A stretch of 64,000 nt of DNA from Amphiduros pacificus (GCA_949316495.1 OX439001.1:24205386-24269385), one strand, 5' to 3'; counted from the stretch's first letter, positions 28,526-41,260 are shown. Notes: generated by a model not told the origin, from the sequence alone. Made by a program: numbers and translations.

Positions 28526-31500
28526 TCTTCTTTGTGATTTCGGATACCTTAAATTTCATTAACTTTCCTCAGTTATGATATTTATTAATAATTTCTCCAT
28601 CAATATATCTTGGGCGTAGTCGGCACAACAAAACTCAAAATGACGTACAGTAATGTGATCTTAATGCAATAAGGGATTTTGTGTTACCATAGTAACTACC
28701 ATTGATTAGTTCTTTTTTTGTCCATATTAGTTTTCATATTCATCATATCCATATTACAATTATTGAAAATAATTAGAATCTTGTTAGTAAAAGGATACCT
28801 TTGCCCTAATTATGATATACCTAATAGGAAGAACATAGAATGACAAACTTCGTTCTTGCCAATGAGCACATGCCCTAGACTTACTCGCTTCCTGGTGTTA
28901 TATTTGAAGAATAAACCACATACTACTCTTTTAAAGAATGTCAAAAGTACATTTGGGAGGTGGCACTGAGCTCAAACTTTTAGCTTTGAATAGTATAAAG
29001 AGTATTGTATATATAGATACAAGAGTCCAAACATAGCTAAACACAGAGAAAGTTGATATATCAGGAAATCTTCTACCCGTATGTCATGTAAGGTGAACGG
29101 CCATACTTTACATTTTAGATTATCGCATGCAAGTGAGTGATGAAGCGAACAAGCCAGGGTATCTAGGTCAGATTGACAGGGAGGATTAAGGTAATCCCCT
29201 GCTATAGGGAATTATCGGGAAAAGATTACAGCAGATGCCACTCCAAAATGCGGGGTCAATACACGTGGAGTACAGGAGTAGATTTATAGCGTGGAAAGGA
29301 GCAGTGGAAGCTTTAGGCAGGAGAGCAATCTACTCTCATTATCTCTGGGAGAAATAACTCTTTCCAAGAAGAGATGTCTATTTTATGAAAGGAAGCTCCA
29401 TATAGCTTCAGTACACAACACTAAACCTAACATTAGGACGTTTTTCGATCAAGATCAAGTGGGTTTTTTTTCATTTGGGCTTAACCTTGTAAAAGTTTCA
29501 CTATCTGAAACAAATTGGGAAAAAGTAATATTTGACTTAACATGTATAAAGGGGATTTTCCATGTTTCTCCACGGGAATGGCAAGTGTTGTACAATAGAC
29601 TTGAACTTTGAACAAACGGAGTATGGCAGAGGCACTATTTAGATATTTTATAATTATATTATTGTTACCACATCCATTTATCCGAGACTCTTAAACAATT
29701 TATAATGTGCATGGAAACAGACAAGGCGCCTTCGTTCGAGGTAAACCCAGTTATAAATACAGTTATAGATAATGCATGAGAAGAACATAGAGAAAAAAAT
29801 CATTCTATAAGGCGCAGATTGCAGAGAATATTTTTTTGTGCATACGTCATCCTTTGGTGACATAATTTAGTGCATCACGTGGGAGGAAAGTTCTTATGCC
29901 GTGTCTTTTAAAAGAAAATCTACCAGACCAGGAAGGATCTAAGCATGTGTGCAGAAACATTTTCAACTATATTCTTATCGCGTCTCTATGCTAGAATGAA
30001 TGCATTCTGTGACTGAATCCTCCTGATAAAATAGCATGCAATGCTTAGGAAAATCACACAAAACGTATACATGTGAATATATTTAACTACGTGTATAACA
30101 TATCTTCAAAACTACCGCCATCTCGTCTGAAAGAATGATGGCAACTGGCTAGATGAGTGTAATACAGTATCATCAAAATTCATATGAGATGCAAATTGTA
30201 TTTTTTTAATATAAAATAATTTATCTTATTTTATTATTATTATTTTTGTACACTTTCTTGTTAATGCTATGTGGGGTATTTCTCCGTAGGATTTTAGCCC
30301 ATTACTCATGATTGTCTGAGCATTTATCAATGGTTTCGTACATTCACAGCAACAAGTTCAATTATTTCCCTCCATTTGGCTATGTAAGTTACAGTTTTAC
30401 TTTATGGATCTAGAAACCATCATGATATACATTTCCATTTCTATGTTCTGATCATTTGGTTTCATCTCATTTAATAGTAAAGAGTCTTTCATGTCAGCAT
30501 GACAATCTATAGTATCATGACATATTTTTCCTAGAAGATAACACACCTGAATTTGGAGGTGAAATGCTAGAGTAAGGATTTGTGAGGTTTTTAAAAAAAT
30601 TAATAGGATAGAATGGCAAAATCATTCATAGATATTGTGTTGGCAACAAAGAGATTGTGGCAGTGATAACCAAGCCGTGAAAGCACTACTACATGGTCGC
30701 TGAAAGTTGGTCAAAAATGTATTCGAAATCTCTTTAGGGTCTATCAAGAGGAATGCTATGCATTTTCCGTTGTTTATTTGTCAGGTTAAGCTCAGTAGGT
30801 TTCAGTACATTATCTCGGAGTCTGGCAGGTAGTCTGCTTAATAGCTTATCGCCCAGCTGCAAGTATGCAACTCAAGAATAAAGGAAAGGTAGAAGAAATA
30901 AGTCCCGTTGTCGCACACACATATTTCAGGACCTTTATCTGTTCCGAAATACCATGATATACTCTTTACAAAGCACAGAGGGGTGATCATTAAAATACAT
31001 ATTCTGGTGCTTGTTTTAGATATGGGCCTCAAGATCGATAGTATTTCATAAAAAATATGGTTTAATTTCTTTTATCTTAAATTTGGAATTTTGTTTTGAG
31101 ATTTCAGGTTTTAATATTAAGCATTTATTGGTCTTGCCTCGTCTTTTGGGCGAGCAGTACACGTTGGCCCTTTCTTGTCTTTTTGCATTTTTATCTTTCC
31201 GATATGATTTGGTTGGTTGATGATATTCACATATATAAAGATATTTCCAACGGGTATCGTGGCATCTTCTGATACAGCAAATATACCATCCTAATGGAAT
31301 TTGTATTTTGGATATCTTGGGAGGATTGGGTGACTTCAATGGATGTATTGCTGCCACGTCTGATTTGCCACATTAATGTATGGGTAGATATGCAATGTAT
31401 TAATTTGAGGTAATATATTGATAAACAATGTACAACAATATATGTTATTATGTACGCTTGAATCAATACAGTATTGATCTACAAAGATATACAATTACTG

Positions 31501-33367
31501 GCGGGCTTTGGCAGTATTATGTATAAGCTCTCTAGAAAGCAAATGATAAGCAAAAGTTTGATCTTAGCTGTGTGTCTCGTAATTGTATTATTCCATAGAA
31601 ACCAAGGACCAGGTATAAACATAGGCTGATACCCCAGGTGGTGAGTGTGTCTTCCCTTTCAATGCAATTGTCAAAGAAACCTCTCACCGGGACACAATGC
31701 CCCACATCCTGTGAGGTGTGAGCGGAGATAATATTTTGGTATTATTACATATGCTTGATAACACTCCACTGCTATTTGTTTGAGTGAGATACAAATCATT
31801 AGGATTTCCATCATTCTTTATCATACAGTATGACTAAATATTGGCTAGCATGTTATCCCTTTGGTGAAATATATCACATAAAAATATTAGCATTTCACAT
31901 GTCAAACACTTTCTCAATCTACTAAGCATTATAATTCATATATTGATGTTTTATCAGATTGACACAACACATTACGTTTAGTTATTTCACAGTAAAAATG
32001 TGAATATATGTGAATTAAAAATGAACTGTGGATGATTGCAAATAAAAAGAGTAAAATTGTGTCATTGTTTTCAATTGTATCTAAGGGCATCATGTTGTGT
32101 CTCCTCATGCGGTGTTCATGCATGGTGAGTACAGTTTCTGTAATTAAACAAAGTGGCAAATCCTCCTGGTTGTGGGTTCCCTGATGAGACGTAATGAGTT
32201 GGTTCTTGTTTGCTGCGGGCATAATGAACAAACTTGTCACTCACCCACACATCAGGCTCAGCCACAGACTCTTTTATCTTGCCGAATTCCTCTCTACCAA
32301 TTCTACATTCTGAACAATCAAGCACCTCACAAGCATGACATTACACATCATCCACCCCAATCTATCATGATTCCTTAATCAATTCTATTTTATCATCTGT
32401 TTGAAATTTATAAAACTGATGTTTCCTCCAATGCTATAAAACTGAGAAAGCATTTATGTTATTGGATCTTATCCGAGGTGATCTCACTATGCATGGCGAG
32501 GGAGAGTCACATGCTACCCCTGCCAGAAGAGGCATGAAATTCTGGCTATTTGTTCTGCAGGGCATTTTCTTAATCACAGAAAGGTGCACATGTGATGTAC
32601 TGCTCGTACTACTCAACGCCCGTCTTCTTTGAATCCAAAACAAGCTCCCACCACTTTAAACGTGTACATGTCAGTTTCATATGTCACGTCATAAAGGACG
32701 AATCATTAATTATTCAAGGAACAAATAATGAACAGATCTTTTAAATTTTTGTTGTGGAAATTAAATATTGCAAAGCCTGGTACAAATCCAGGATTTACTG
32801 AAGAGAGTAGGATGTTATTTAACATTGGAAATTATAATTGAAAGCAAAGTTATGTATACTTAACACCAACATATACTTACCAATCAAGTTCTTGAAAAGA
32901 ACAAATACATTATTGCCAATCTCGGGTCATGACATGTAATCAGTTAGTTGACTGAGACGCTAACCAATAATAATCTGTGTGAATAGTCATTTATTCTGTC
33001 ACCAATTAGTTCTCAGCCAGATGTTTATGAATACTGGTGACTTGCGGTCGATCCTGTGGCCACCTTTTTATCGTTCGTGGCAGGGACTGATATTATAGAG
33101 AAGTCTTGTTTTGCAAGGTAAATTTTAATTTATATGTTTTACTCTCCCAAATTGAGCACCTTTGAAACTCAAATGACGACTTCAAACCCATCACTACAAA
33201 TTGATTATTTGTTTGAGGGAGTTACAAATAATGGGTTTTAGCATTTTAGCATCAGAAATATTACAAACATTTTCGTGTGAAACCTAATCTTGACACTGAT
33301 GAGAGTTGCAATATGTTACCCCACTACTGAACTCCATGTACCTCAATTACCAACCAATTTTGACTTT
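28526..33367. other. Unassigned AT-rich sequence, 4.8 kb
   Basis: No exon, RNA gene, transposon or tandem repeat recognised on either strand. The 106-codon frame at 29291-29611 lacks splice sites and recognisable composition. Confidence 0.5.
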
Positions 33368-33571
33368 TCATTCTTTCAGTGGTAGCGAACATTCTGGCTC
33401 AAAACTCTTCCGGTCCGTTAAATAGGGAACAACATTGTTTGGGTCATGAAAGCTTTCACAGGGCGGGCAGTGTGGCCTGAGGTCAGCTAACTCTCCCACC
33501 AAGCAAGAATAAGCCGTCTTCAGGCGAGATTGAAAACCGCTTTGCCGATGAGAGGCGCTGAGGTGCTTCAT
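33368..33571 (-). CDS. Candidate 67-codon small ORF with a CPPC motif
   Basis: A complete ATG-to-TGA frame on the minus strand in DNA that is much GC-richer than its surroundings. The residue mix is protein-like, with LKTAYSCLVGELADLRPH, then CPPC at 35-38 and YLTDRKSFEPEC near the end. It has no signal peptide or membrane helix. CPPC can be a redox or metal-binding pair, but no fold is recognisable. The same block on the plus strand is flanked by an acceptor-like TTCTTTCAG and a junction-like TTTGTAG|GTAAAA, though all plus frames stop, so a non-coding plus exon is the alternative. Confidence 0.25.
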   Translation of the reverse strand: MKHLSASHRQSGFQSRLKTAYSCLVGELADLRPHCPPCESFHDPNNVVPYLTDRKSFEPECSLPLKE

Positions 33572-34533
33572 GCAGGATATAGTTTTCTATTTGTAGGTAA
33601 AACGTGAGATCGTCATGTTTTGAGTACTATAAAGTCATATAGGTTTAATTCATCTGAATTGCGATATATATTGAGAAAGTTCAACAAGTTCACAAAACTA
33701 ATATTTTCTAAATGTAATATAAAACGCTTTATCTGCTGTCAGTGTTTTGGAGAGATATATACCATATTAATATTATGTTCAATAGAGTGGATATGGCTAT
33801 AGCTTATGCAGCCCACCTCCATAGCAGATATTTGTCTCTCATTGCTAAGGCTTTCTTGTCATGATATATGGGCGTATACCCAAGGATGAGATAACATTTT
33901 TCTGACGTTGTTTACTCTAAGTATTGTCGAAGAATATGATTGCATTTATACATATATATATATATATATTCATTTCATGATAACGTACCTTAAACATTAT
34001 TCCATAATGATGCAATCATTTCCAACTCCAAATTGTCAGAAATATTTGGATGATGACTCTTTAATAAATAGATTTTGATCATTAGCTCTATTTTGCTGGT
34101 CATCTTATATAGGTGATTTGAGGAACGAGGTTAATTAGAGTCTGACAGATCGGTTTTCTGTGCCATACCATGAGATGAGTGGGAGGATATGGAATTGTCC
34201 TTTATCCTTGCAACCAGCAAGAGGAATAGCCATAAACCATTAAACATGGGGTGTTTCCCATCTGGAGAAAGCTTCGTATTGTCTTATCCCAAATATAAAA
34301 AGATATAATTCACTGTGACATCTTTTAAATTTTACATGATAATTTGGTCTTGGGTCTGGTCACGTGACTATTTTAGTAATAACATAATGCAGGTCATGAG
34401 GAGACACCCACGCCTGCTTCTTGGATTTCTTGCCGTGTGAGGTTATTTGTAATGCACAAGTGGAATGGAGTGGGCATCCTAACTCTTCTCAGGACTGGAG
34501 GATATGGCGAGTTATCTTACAGGTGCGGGCCAT
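33572..34533. other. Unassigned sequence with one palindromic E-box
   Basis: GTCACGTGAC at 34369-34378, the third copy of this 10-mer in the window. A short (AT)n tract lies at 33951-33969. No gene recognised. Confidence 0.45.
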
Positions 34534-34713
34534 GGGCCGTGGCGCAGTTGATTAGACTGCCAGCTTATTAGCACCAATTCTTCTGTGATGATCTATAGGT
34601 TGTGATTTTGATCCCCGGCCGTGCCGAGATTGAAATCATGATAAAATTTCACATATGAGCTGAGGCCTAAAGGGTTAACCCGTTGTCCTTGTAACCGGGT
34701 GGATTGTCATGTG
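34534..34713 (+). mobile_element. tRNA-derived SINE, 3'-truncated and diverged
   Basis: Starts GGGCCGTGGCGCAGTTGATT, matching the head of the complete SINE at 46620-46940. The box A region is GTGGCGCAGTTGATTAG and the box B region is GGTTGTGATTTTGATCC, decayed from the GGTTCGANTCC form. Homology continues through TGAGCTGAGGCCT, AGGGTTAACCCGTTGTCCTTGTAA and GATTGTCATGT, then ends without the tail. CpG decay and the missing 3' end mark it as older than the 46.6-kb copy. Confidence 0.85.
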
Positions 34714-34915
34714 ACACTTTCCAGCCTATATTCCCGTTCTGGCAAACATCACGGAGCCATGGACACTCCGTCTTACTTAACACGTGAGGTTGTTCACATG
34801 ACCTGATCACATGACCTGCAGCTTGTCATCAGCAGGTTGCTATGGGACCATAAGCACAAGGTGTTTCAATCTTCATCTTCTCTGCCTCCATTTTATATCT
34901 CTTTTAAATTGATTA

Positions 34916-35374
34916 GTTCCTAGTATCACTATAAAGCACTTATCGGTTCATATCATTACTATATACAATATATATCTGTTCTTATCATTACTATACAGCA
35001 CTTAGTTCGTCTCACTACAATATACAGCACTTATCATCACTTATAATATCCTCTCATTACTATACAGCACTTATAAGTTCTTCTCATTACTATACAGCAC
35101 TTATAAGTTTCTCTCATTACTATACAGCATTTATAAGTTCCTCTCATTACTATACAGCACTTATAAGTTCCTCTCATTATTATACAGCACTTATCTGTTC
35201 CTATCATTCCTATAAGCACTCAGTGGGTGATCGGGGGGAGCCCCCCCCCCCCCCCCCCCCCACACCTGCCCGTCGTTTTTTGCAGAGCACATTTGAGTCC
35301 CCTGGGGTAGAAAATCCTGGATCCGCCAATACAGCACTTATGAGTTCCTATCATTACTATATACAGCATTTATC
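34916..35374. repeat. Minisatellite, 30-bp unit, about 11 copies, split by an insertion
   Basis: The unit is GTTCCTCTCATTACTATACA then GCACTTATAA. The array runs from 34916 to 35220 and resumes at 35331-35374 after about 110 bp of unrelated sequence. Confidence 0.93.
35221..35330. mobile_element. Small inserted element, hAT-like ends (tentative)
   Basis: About 110 bp of GC-rich sequence with a 20-base-plus C run lies inside the 30-bp array. It begins CAGTGGGTGATC, and its right end, ATCCTGGATCCGCCAAT, reads ATTGGCGGATCCAGGAT in reverse. Both approximate the CAGTGGCGGATCCAG ends I associate with animal hAT elements. AGCACT flanks both sides, but the array itself repeats this word, so a true target duplication cannot be proved. 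Confidence 0.4.
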
Positions 35375-35388
35375 AGAATCCATATGGT

Positions 35389-35520
35389 TCAAATGTCACA
35401 AATCAGGAAATCTCTATAGTTCACACGTAAAAAATAGGGAATATATATAATTCACGTTTCACAGATTAGAAAATACAAACACTTCACAGATTAGGGAACC
35501 CAAATAGTTCACATTTCACC
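35389..35520. repeat. Degenerate tandem repeat, about 30-bp unit
   Basis: Four to five units begin TTCAC(A/G) or TTCAAATG and contain CACA(A/G)AT(C/T)AG(G/A)(A/G)AA. They are strongly diverged and lie directly after the 30-bp array. Confidence 0.6.
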
Positions 35521-36596
35521 TTTTTTGGACAGCAAGTGCAGGAAAGGAAATCCAGTGTGCTCAACAGGTCGGCGTGGTAACCACTTTTACCACTTAGAAC
35601 CATTAATTATGTCCACTCTGCCTGAACATGGCGTGTTATGTCCTTCAAAGAAATCAGCCATTGGGGCACACTGAATCAGATATACAGGCACCATTAGAAT
35701 ATAGTAGAAAATATGTCATCCTTTCCACGTCCGGTAGTTTCTACGACGTAAAAATAAGTCATGAACACACATGTCTCCACTATGCGAATCCGCGAACCCT
35801 ATATCTTTTGGCTTAATGGGTGTCCCCCTGACCTAGTTTATCAATGTTAACTATTTTGTTTCTTTGTCATTTATTTAAATTTGTAATAATGTGAAAACTT
35901 GGTCAAATAAATGAGATTCTGACTTCTGACTTCTGACTGACTTCTTCTGTATCTTCTGTCACTCTGGTAATCTGATTGGCCATACAGCAGTATTGTTCAG
36001 GTTTCCAGGTCAACAACATAGCATATTACGTCTGAAATAACTGAATAAAAGTACAAAGTCATAAAAACGAGAATGTCTGTGGGAACATCAGGTGCTTTAT
36101 TATCTGGAATAATTCGATTTATACGTCGCTTCTACGAGAGTACAACTGATTGGAATGTTCTGGTTCTGTCTGTGTGTCGTATACCGTGGCACGCTGCGCG
36201 GTATTGCATACGTTATTCTTATTGACGATATTGGATATCTGACACAAAAACCACCATTTTGTGTTTATTTATCTATCTTTTTCGGGTATTTTTTGTAATA
36301 GCATGTATAATTAAAACCACAGCTGGCAAATCATAAAGCTTTAACCAATTACCTCCAGTGTGTACAGATCTCTGTTTTGTATACAACACATATGCGATGT
36401 ACCAAACAAGAGGTATATGTCTGATCTACTCATAGACGGTGAGTAGGTATGCATACAATATGCACCCAGGTATGTAGTACGCACAATAAGAAGAGATGAC
36501 ATGCTCTATAAATAAGCATTAATTACCCACAATGCCTGCAATCACAGAGTATAGAGTTCAATTTGCCACGTTTCCATGGTATGGGAATGAAAACAT
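35521..36596. other. Unassigned sequence
   Basis: Contains a short GACTTCT repeat at about 35915-35945. No gene recognised. Confidence 0.5.
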
Positions 36597-36815
36597 GTTA
36601 CATAACCTATGCCATACATATGCAGGATTCATATTTATACTTATACAGGGTAGAAGAGTGCGCACAATTATTACATGACCGCCGCCATACATATGTGCAG
36701 GGTTCATAGTTCTATGAATAATGATTATAAGAGTGCACTCATATGTTTACATGACCTGTCCCACACATATGCAGGGTTCCTGTTCCAATAGATAGGTAAT
36801 AAGAAGGTAATTATG
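36597..36815. repeat. Degenerate tandem repeat, about 74-bp unit, 3 copies
   Basis: TTACAT(A/G)ACC recurs at 36599, 36671 and 36747, each time followed by CCA(T/C)ACATATG(TG)CAGG(A/G)TTC and then a variable half with AGAGTGC(G/A)C. Confidence 0.75.
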
Positions 36816-37064
36816 ACCCTTCTACGCATACTTGGTTCAATACAAAATCGGATGTATACCAGTAGGCTTTCGTGTATAATTTATGTGTCTGAATAACATA
36901 TTAAAAAACAGCCTTTGAAACAAACATGCTTTTTGTTGTATCCCATGCTATCTGTCTGTACTTGAATAGGTTGCCATAAAGACGTTACCTATACTGTCTT
37001 GATATAAGATGTATAGTTTGAAAAGATCTGTCATTGCTCAAGTAAACACAACTTTGTCTGCCAT

Positions 37065-37169
37065 AGCGCCATGAGCAGACCTAGTCTGAAATAGCGCTAT
37101 ATAAATGTATTATAATATATTATATTATTATATTATATTATATATTATATTATATTATTATATTATATA
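37065..37169. repeat. Hairpin element followed by an AT/ATT-rich run
   Basis: A 34-nt imperfect palindrome (37065-37098, AGCGCC...AGCGCT, centre CAGAC/GTCTG) is followed by ATATAAAT and an irregular AT/ATT run. It is the same element and spacing as at 27639-27672. Confidence 0.8.
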
Positions 37170-37559
37170 GCAGACATTATGTTGCCTGCCTTGCCAATGT
37201 CAGTTGGTGTAACTTTATTTATCCTATCTGAAAGTTAGGTTGGATGTATAATATATCCGCTTTGTTGGATTTTAATCTCAACAGGCGATACCTTGTCTGG
37301 GTTAATCCTTAGGATGTGATAAAATGCCTGGCCTTGAAGATCTAAATCATCTAGTCGGATTGCCTGTTGCTGCCCCCGTGCGCAGGTGATGGTCAGACTA
37401 GGCTGAATGTTTCACCTGCCTGCGTGGCAGTGACACTATGTGCCTGCGGATCAGCCATGCCTGCGTCTCTGACCTCTCATCGCGGACCCCACACCATCAG
37501 ACTACGGCTTATTCTCAAAGCGGTGGCATCGTGAGTGAGTGACACGAAGCTTAAGGTAC
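37170..37559. other. CpG-rich upstream flank of the putative promoter
   Basis: From about 37365 the sequence becomes GC- and CpG-richer and leads into the putative first exon. It contains CTCATCGCGGACCCC and repeated CCTGCGT/CCTGCGG words. No TATA box in a useful position. Confidence 0.35.
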
Positions 37560-37808
37560 TGTCGCTTGCGCTGTGACGTGACGTACCACCGCTGTACCTG
37601 CGGTATTCCAGGAGACATCACCGGCGCTGGCCGTATTCTGTCTCTCTGGAGCCGTACTCTGTCCGTGCCTCTTTAGACAACTGTCGCGGTACTCATTGCA
37701 CTCTCCCGCCGCCGGATTCTACAAAAGCAGTCATCAAAGCGGAGGCCTTCTGTACCTAGATATCATCCTTCATACATCACAAACCGCGGCACAAAGCACA
37801 CAACACTG
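37560..37808 (+). promoter_or_regulatory. Putative promoter with non-coding first exon
   Basis: A CpG-dense segment in AT-rich DNA includes two overlapping CRE-like half sites (TGACGTGACGTA, 37574-37585) and CGCCGCCGG. It ends in an excellent splice donor, CACTG|GTGAGTAC, at 37808/37809. There is no ATG between about 37620 and the donor, as expected for a 5' UTR exon. The start site is not resolved. The downstream gene is not identified; any coding exons lie far to the right or beyond the window. Confidence 0.45.
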
Positions 37809-38445
37809 GTGAGTACAGCGACATGACTGACTGTGTGTCAGCCTCCGCGATCACCCCAACCAACTCACTTCATATCACTGGCGGCGGTTGGGGAATAGGG
37901 GTGCCTTTTTATATTAATGGATGTAATCTCATTGACTGCTCGTGAGCATTCTGTGGCAGGTGTGTGATAAGTGACATGTTGCTGACTGTCGGGTAAGTGT
38001 ACCGGTGTTGTCCCCGTGCCTGATGCGCTTTCTTATTTTTTTTTGTTCTCATTCTGCTGGGGTCGTGTGTGTTCTATACGTGTCACAGGTGGTCAAAACA
38101 GAGCGTAAATAATTGAATTCAAAGCGAGTTGCCCGAGTAAAAAAACACGTTCCTCTACATGTTCAGCATATGACTTTCATTAATTATTGAACGAAGGTAT
38201 TTCTCTTAACTATTATCACTATTTTAACTATATTTCACTGTGTAACTCATTTAATTTGAGGCTTGCCTCTTATTTATAATCAAATGGGGAGTGAGAACAA
38301 TTGTTGTCACTGTCTAAACATTTCAACAGTGTTGGTTTGGGAAGTGTAAACATTTTATCCAAGTTATTCTAATTGATATTCCTATTTATTGCGAGAGTCG
38401 GATGGGCTTCACATGCCCTCAAACACAGTTGTTTCAACTGTAAAG
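37809..38445. other. Putative first-intron start, unassigned
   Basis: CpG content falls away after about 37950. No further exon recognised before the 20-bp array. Confidence 0.4.
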
Positions 38446-38946
38446 CAATGGAGGGGTCCTCTGAGTAGTGGAGGGGCTCTCCGAGTAATGGACAGGTTCT
38501 CTGAGTAGTGGATGGGTTCTCCGAGTAGTGGACGGGTTATTTGAGTAGTGGAGGGGTTCTCTGAGTAGTGGACGGGTTCTCTGAGTAGTGGAAGGGTTCG
38601 CAGAGGAGTGGAGGGGTTATTTGAGTAGTGGAGGGGTTATTTGAGTAGTGGAAGGGTTCTCTGAGTAGTGGACGGGTTCTCAGAGTAGTGGACGGGTTCT
38701 CTGAGTAGTGGATGGGTTCCCTGAGTAGTGGAGGGGTTCCCTGAGTAGTAGAGGGGTTCTCTGAGTAGTGAACGGGTTCTCAGAGTAGTGGAAGGGTCCA
38801 CTGAGTAGTGAGTAGTGGACGGGTCCTCTGAGCAATGGACGGGTTCTCAGAGTAGTGGAAGGGTCCACCGAGTAGTGGACGGGTTTCCTGAGTAGTGGAC
38901 GGGTCCTCTGAGCTATGGACGGGTTCTCTGAGAAGTGGAGGGTCCT
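38446..38946. repeat. Minisatellite, 20-bp unit, about 25 copies
   Basis: The unit is GAGTAGTGGACGGGTTCTCT with frequent GGAGGGG, GGAAGGG and TCCTCT variants. It is G-rich on the plus strand and lies 640 bp downstream of the putative first-exon donor. Minus-strand frames are open across it only because stop codons are absent from the unit. Confidence 0.95.
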
Positions 38947-40280
38947 TTTTCCATTCCCCACACCGGGGCCCTGGGGTGGCTCGGTATGAAGTGATCGCGG
39001 TGACACTATGGCATAGACACAGCTAAGCACTCAGGATAAGATACATACGATAGAGACTATTTATGTTATGACTATGTGCAGCCTAGCTGGCACACGTAAC
39101 CAATACATCATACACCACAGCCTGGATGGACCAGATAACCCTGTAGTAATCCTCCTTAACATTGGATTAAGACCGATGACTCTCAGCTTGAAATCGTTTA
39201 TTTATTAGCGAGCCATAATACAGAATGAAACAGCCTAGCCTTACGGATACCCTTCGCAGATGTATAAGAGATATGAGTTATTGTGTGTGCTGTGTGGAAG
39301 GTGTAATCTTAGCTCCACAGACCACTTAGCCATTGAAGCACTCCTGACTTTTGAGTGTTATAGATTACATTATGCATTTGTTGGGCACACACAGATCATA
39401 ATTGTCTTAATCTGGCGTCGAGTGCTTAGTCTTATACAATAGTCAGGCCCGCGGCTGCAAACCTCTTTTGTTTGTCATATCTCAGCGAATGACAGAATAG
39501 AATAATTGCATAGTTTGAACCTTTGCCAAAGAGCAATACTCATGCTCACATATACTGGTATCACTGATAAAAAAGAGGACAACAGAATATCAGAGTGCGT
39601 ATGCCATAATAAACAAGGTTGATGAACGGATGCTTTTCTTTTGTACAGTAATAAGCTTTGCTTTTGCTGTGATTTTAGCTGCCACTTCCTGTGTATCGCC
39701 ATATGTGTTTGATTTCTAGTCATTGTTCCCTATTTCTTCCTTCTAGTCCATGTAATTTTGGTATCGTTCCAGGACGTGGAAATTATAATGTATGCATTTT
39801 AGATAATGTAAGAAAATGTACCAGGAATGAGTAAAAACTATTCAAAACTGTTGCGCATTTTAAATGTTTTAAATATTTAGGTTATCCCAAAATATAATAT
39901 AACATCAAACCAAACAAGGAAGATATTCCATTTTAACAATTATTCCTCCTGATATATTCACGTCGAAATGTGCAAGTGATGACACTTCAGATACCCAGTG
40001 CTTGGAGTAATTATAACTACTCCAAGATAAGTGTTATAAACAATTGACATATTCTCTCTCTCATGACTCATTTTGTTTGAAGTTGATATATCTTAATGTT
40101 GACTACTACAGTACATTGCGTCATATAAGACATTATTCTCTTTTTGTGCAAGATTATTCATATTTTATTCATAATTGATATGTATCTCTCGATTGTTTCT
40201 CCAAACAGCAGAGTTTTGATAAGTTCAATTTTGTATACATAGAAACTGGCATGATTATCATGACACAAGCTTAAGGAAGG
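38947..40280. other. Unassigned sequence
   Basis: No gene or repeat recognised. Confidence 0.5.
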
Positions 40281-41260
40281 GTACGTACATACCAGCTGGA
40301 TTCTCAAGACATGATCAGGATACTTACAGACCAGCTGGATTCCTAATGCATGAGGCAAAATACTAACAGGCCAGCTGGATTCCTAAGGCATGAGGCAAAA
40401 TACTAACAGGCCAGCTGGATTCCTAATGCATGAGGCAAAATACTAACAGGCCAGCTGGATTCCTAATGCATGAGGCAAAATACTAACAGGCCAGCTGGAT
40501 TCCTAATGCATGAGGCAAAATACGAACAGGCCAGCTGGATTCCTAATGCATGAGGCAAAATACTAACAGGCCAGCTGGATTCCTAATACATGAGGCAAAA
40601 TACTAACAGGCCAGCTGGATTCCTAATGCATGAGGCAAAATACTTACAGACCAGCTGGATTCCCAAAACATAAACAGGATACTTACAGACCAGCTGGATT
40701 CCCAAGACATGAGGCGAAATACTAACAGACCAGCTGGATTCCTAATGCATGAGGCAAAATACTTACAGACCAGCTGGATTCCCAAAACATAAACAGGATA
40801 CTTACAGACCAGCTGGATTCCCAAGACATGAGGCAAAATACTAACAGGCCAGCTGGATTCCTAATGCATGAGGCAAAATACTTACAGACCAGCTGGATTC
40901 CCAAGACATGAGGCAAATACTTACAGACCAGCTGGATTCCCAAGACATGAGCAGGATACTTACAGACCAGCTGGATTCCTAATGCATGAGGCAAAATACT
41001 TATAGGCCAGCTGGATTCTCAAAATATAAGCAGGATACTTGTAGGCCAGCTGGATTCTCAAAATATAAGCAGGATACTTACAGACCAGCTGGATTATCAC
41101 GGATACTCACAGACTAGCTGGATTCTTGAAACGTAAACATAATAATTAGCAGGGTATTTACAGACCAGCTGGATTCAAGATATAAGAAGTTTACTTACAG
41201 ACCAGCTGGATTCTCACGGTTACTCACAGACCGGCTGGATTCTCAAAACACGAACAGAAA
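40281..41260. repeat. Minisatellite, 40-bp unit, about 25 copies
   Basis: CCAGCTGGAT recurs at 40331, 40371 and 40411 and onward. A typical unit is CCAGCTGGATTCCTAATGCA then TGAGGCAAAATACTAACAGG. Two unit types alternate in the right half (TAATGCATGAGGC and CAAGACATGAGGC or CAAAACATAAACAGG), which shows higher-order duplication. Units after 41000 are shortened and diverged. Nearly every unit keeps the E-box CAGCTG. Confidence 0.95.

Noticed and set aside
34534-34610. Possible functional tRNA gene
   Set aside because: The tRNA-like head lacks a complete cloverleaf, and the following sequence matches the SINE body at 46.6 kb, so it is a SINE head.
38680-39030. 116-codon minus-strand ORF with repeated RTRPLL/HYS words
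   Set aside because: It reads through the 20-bp minisatellite in shifting phase; the repeat explains it.
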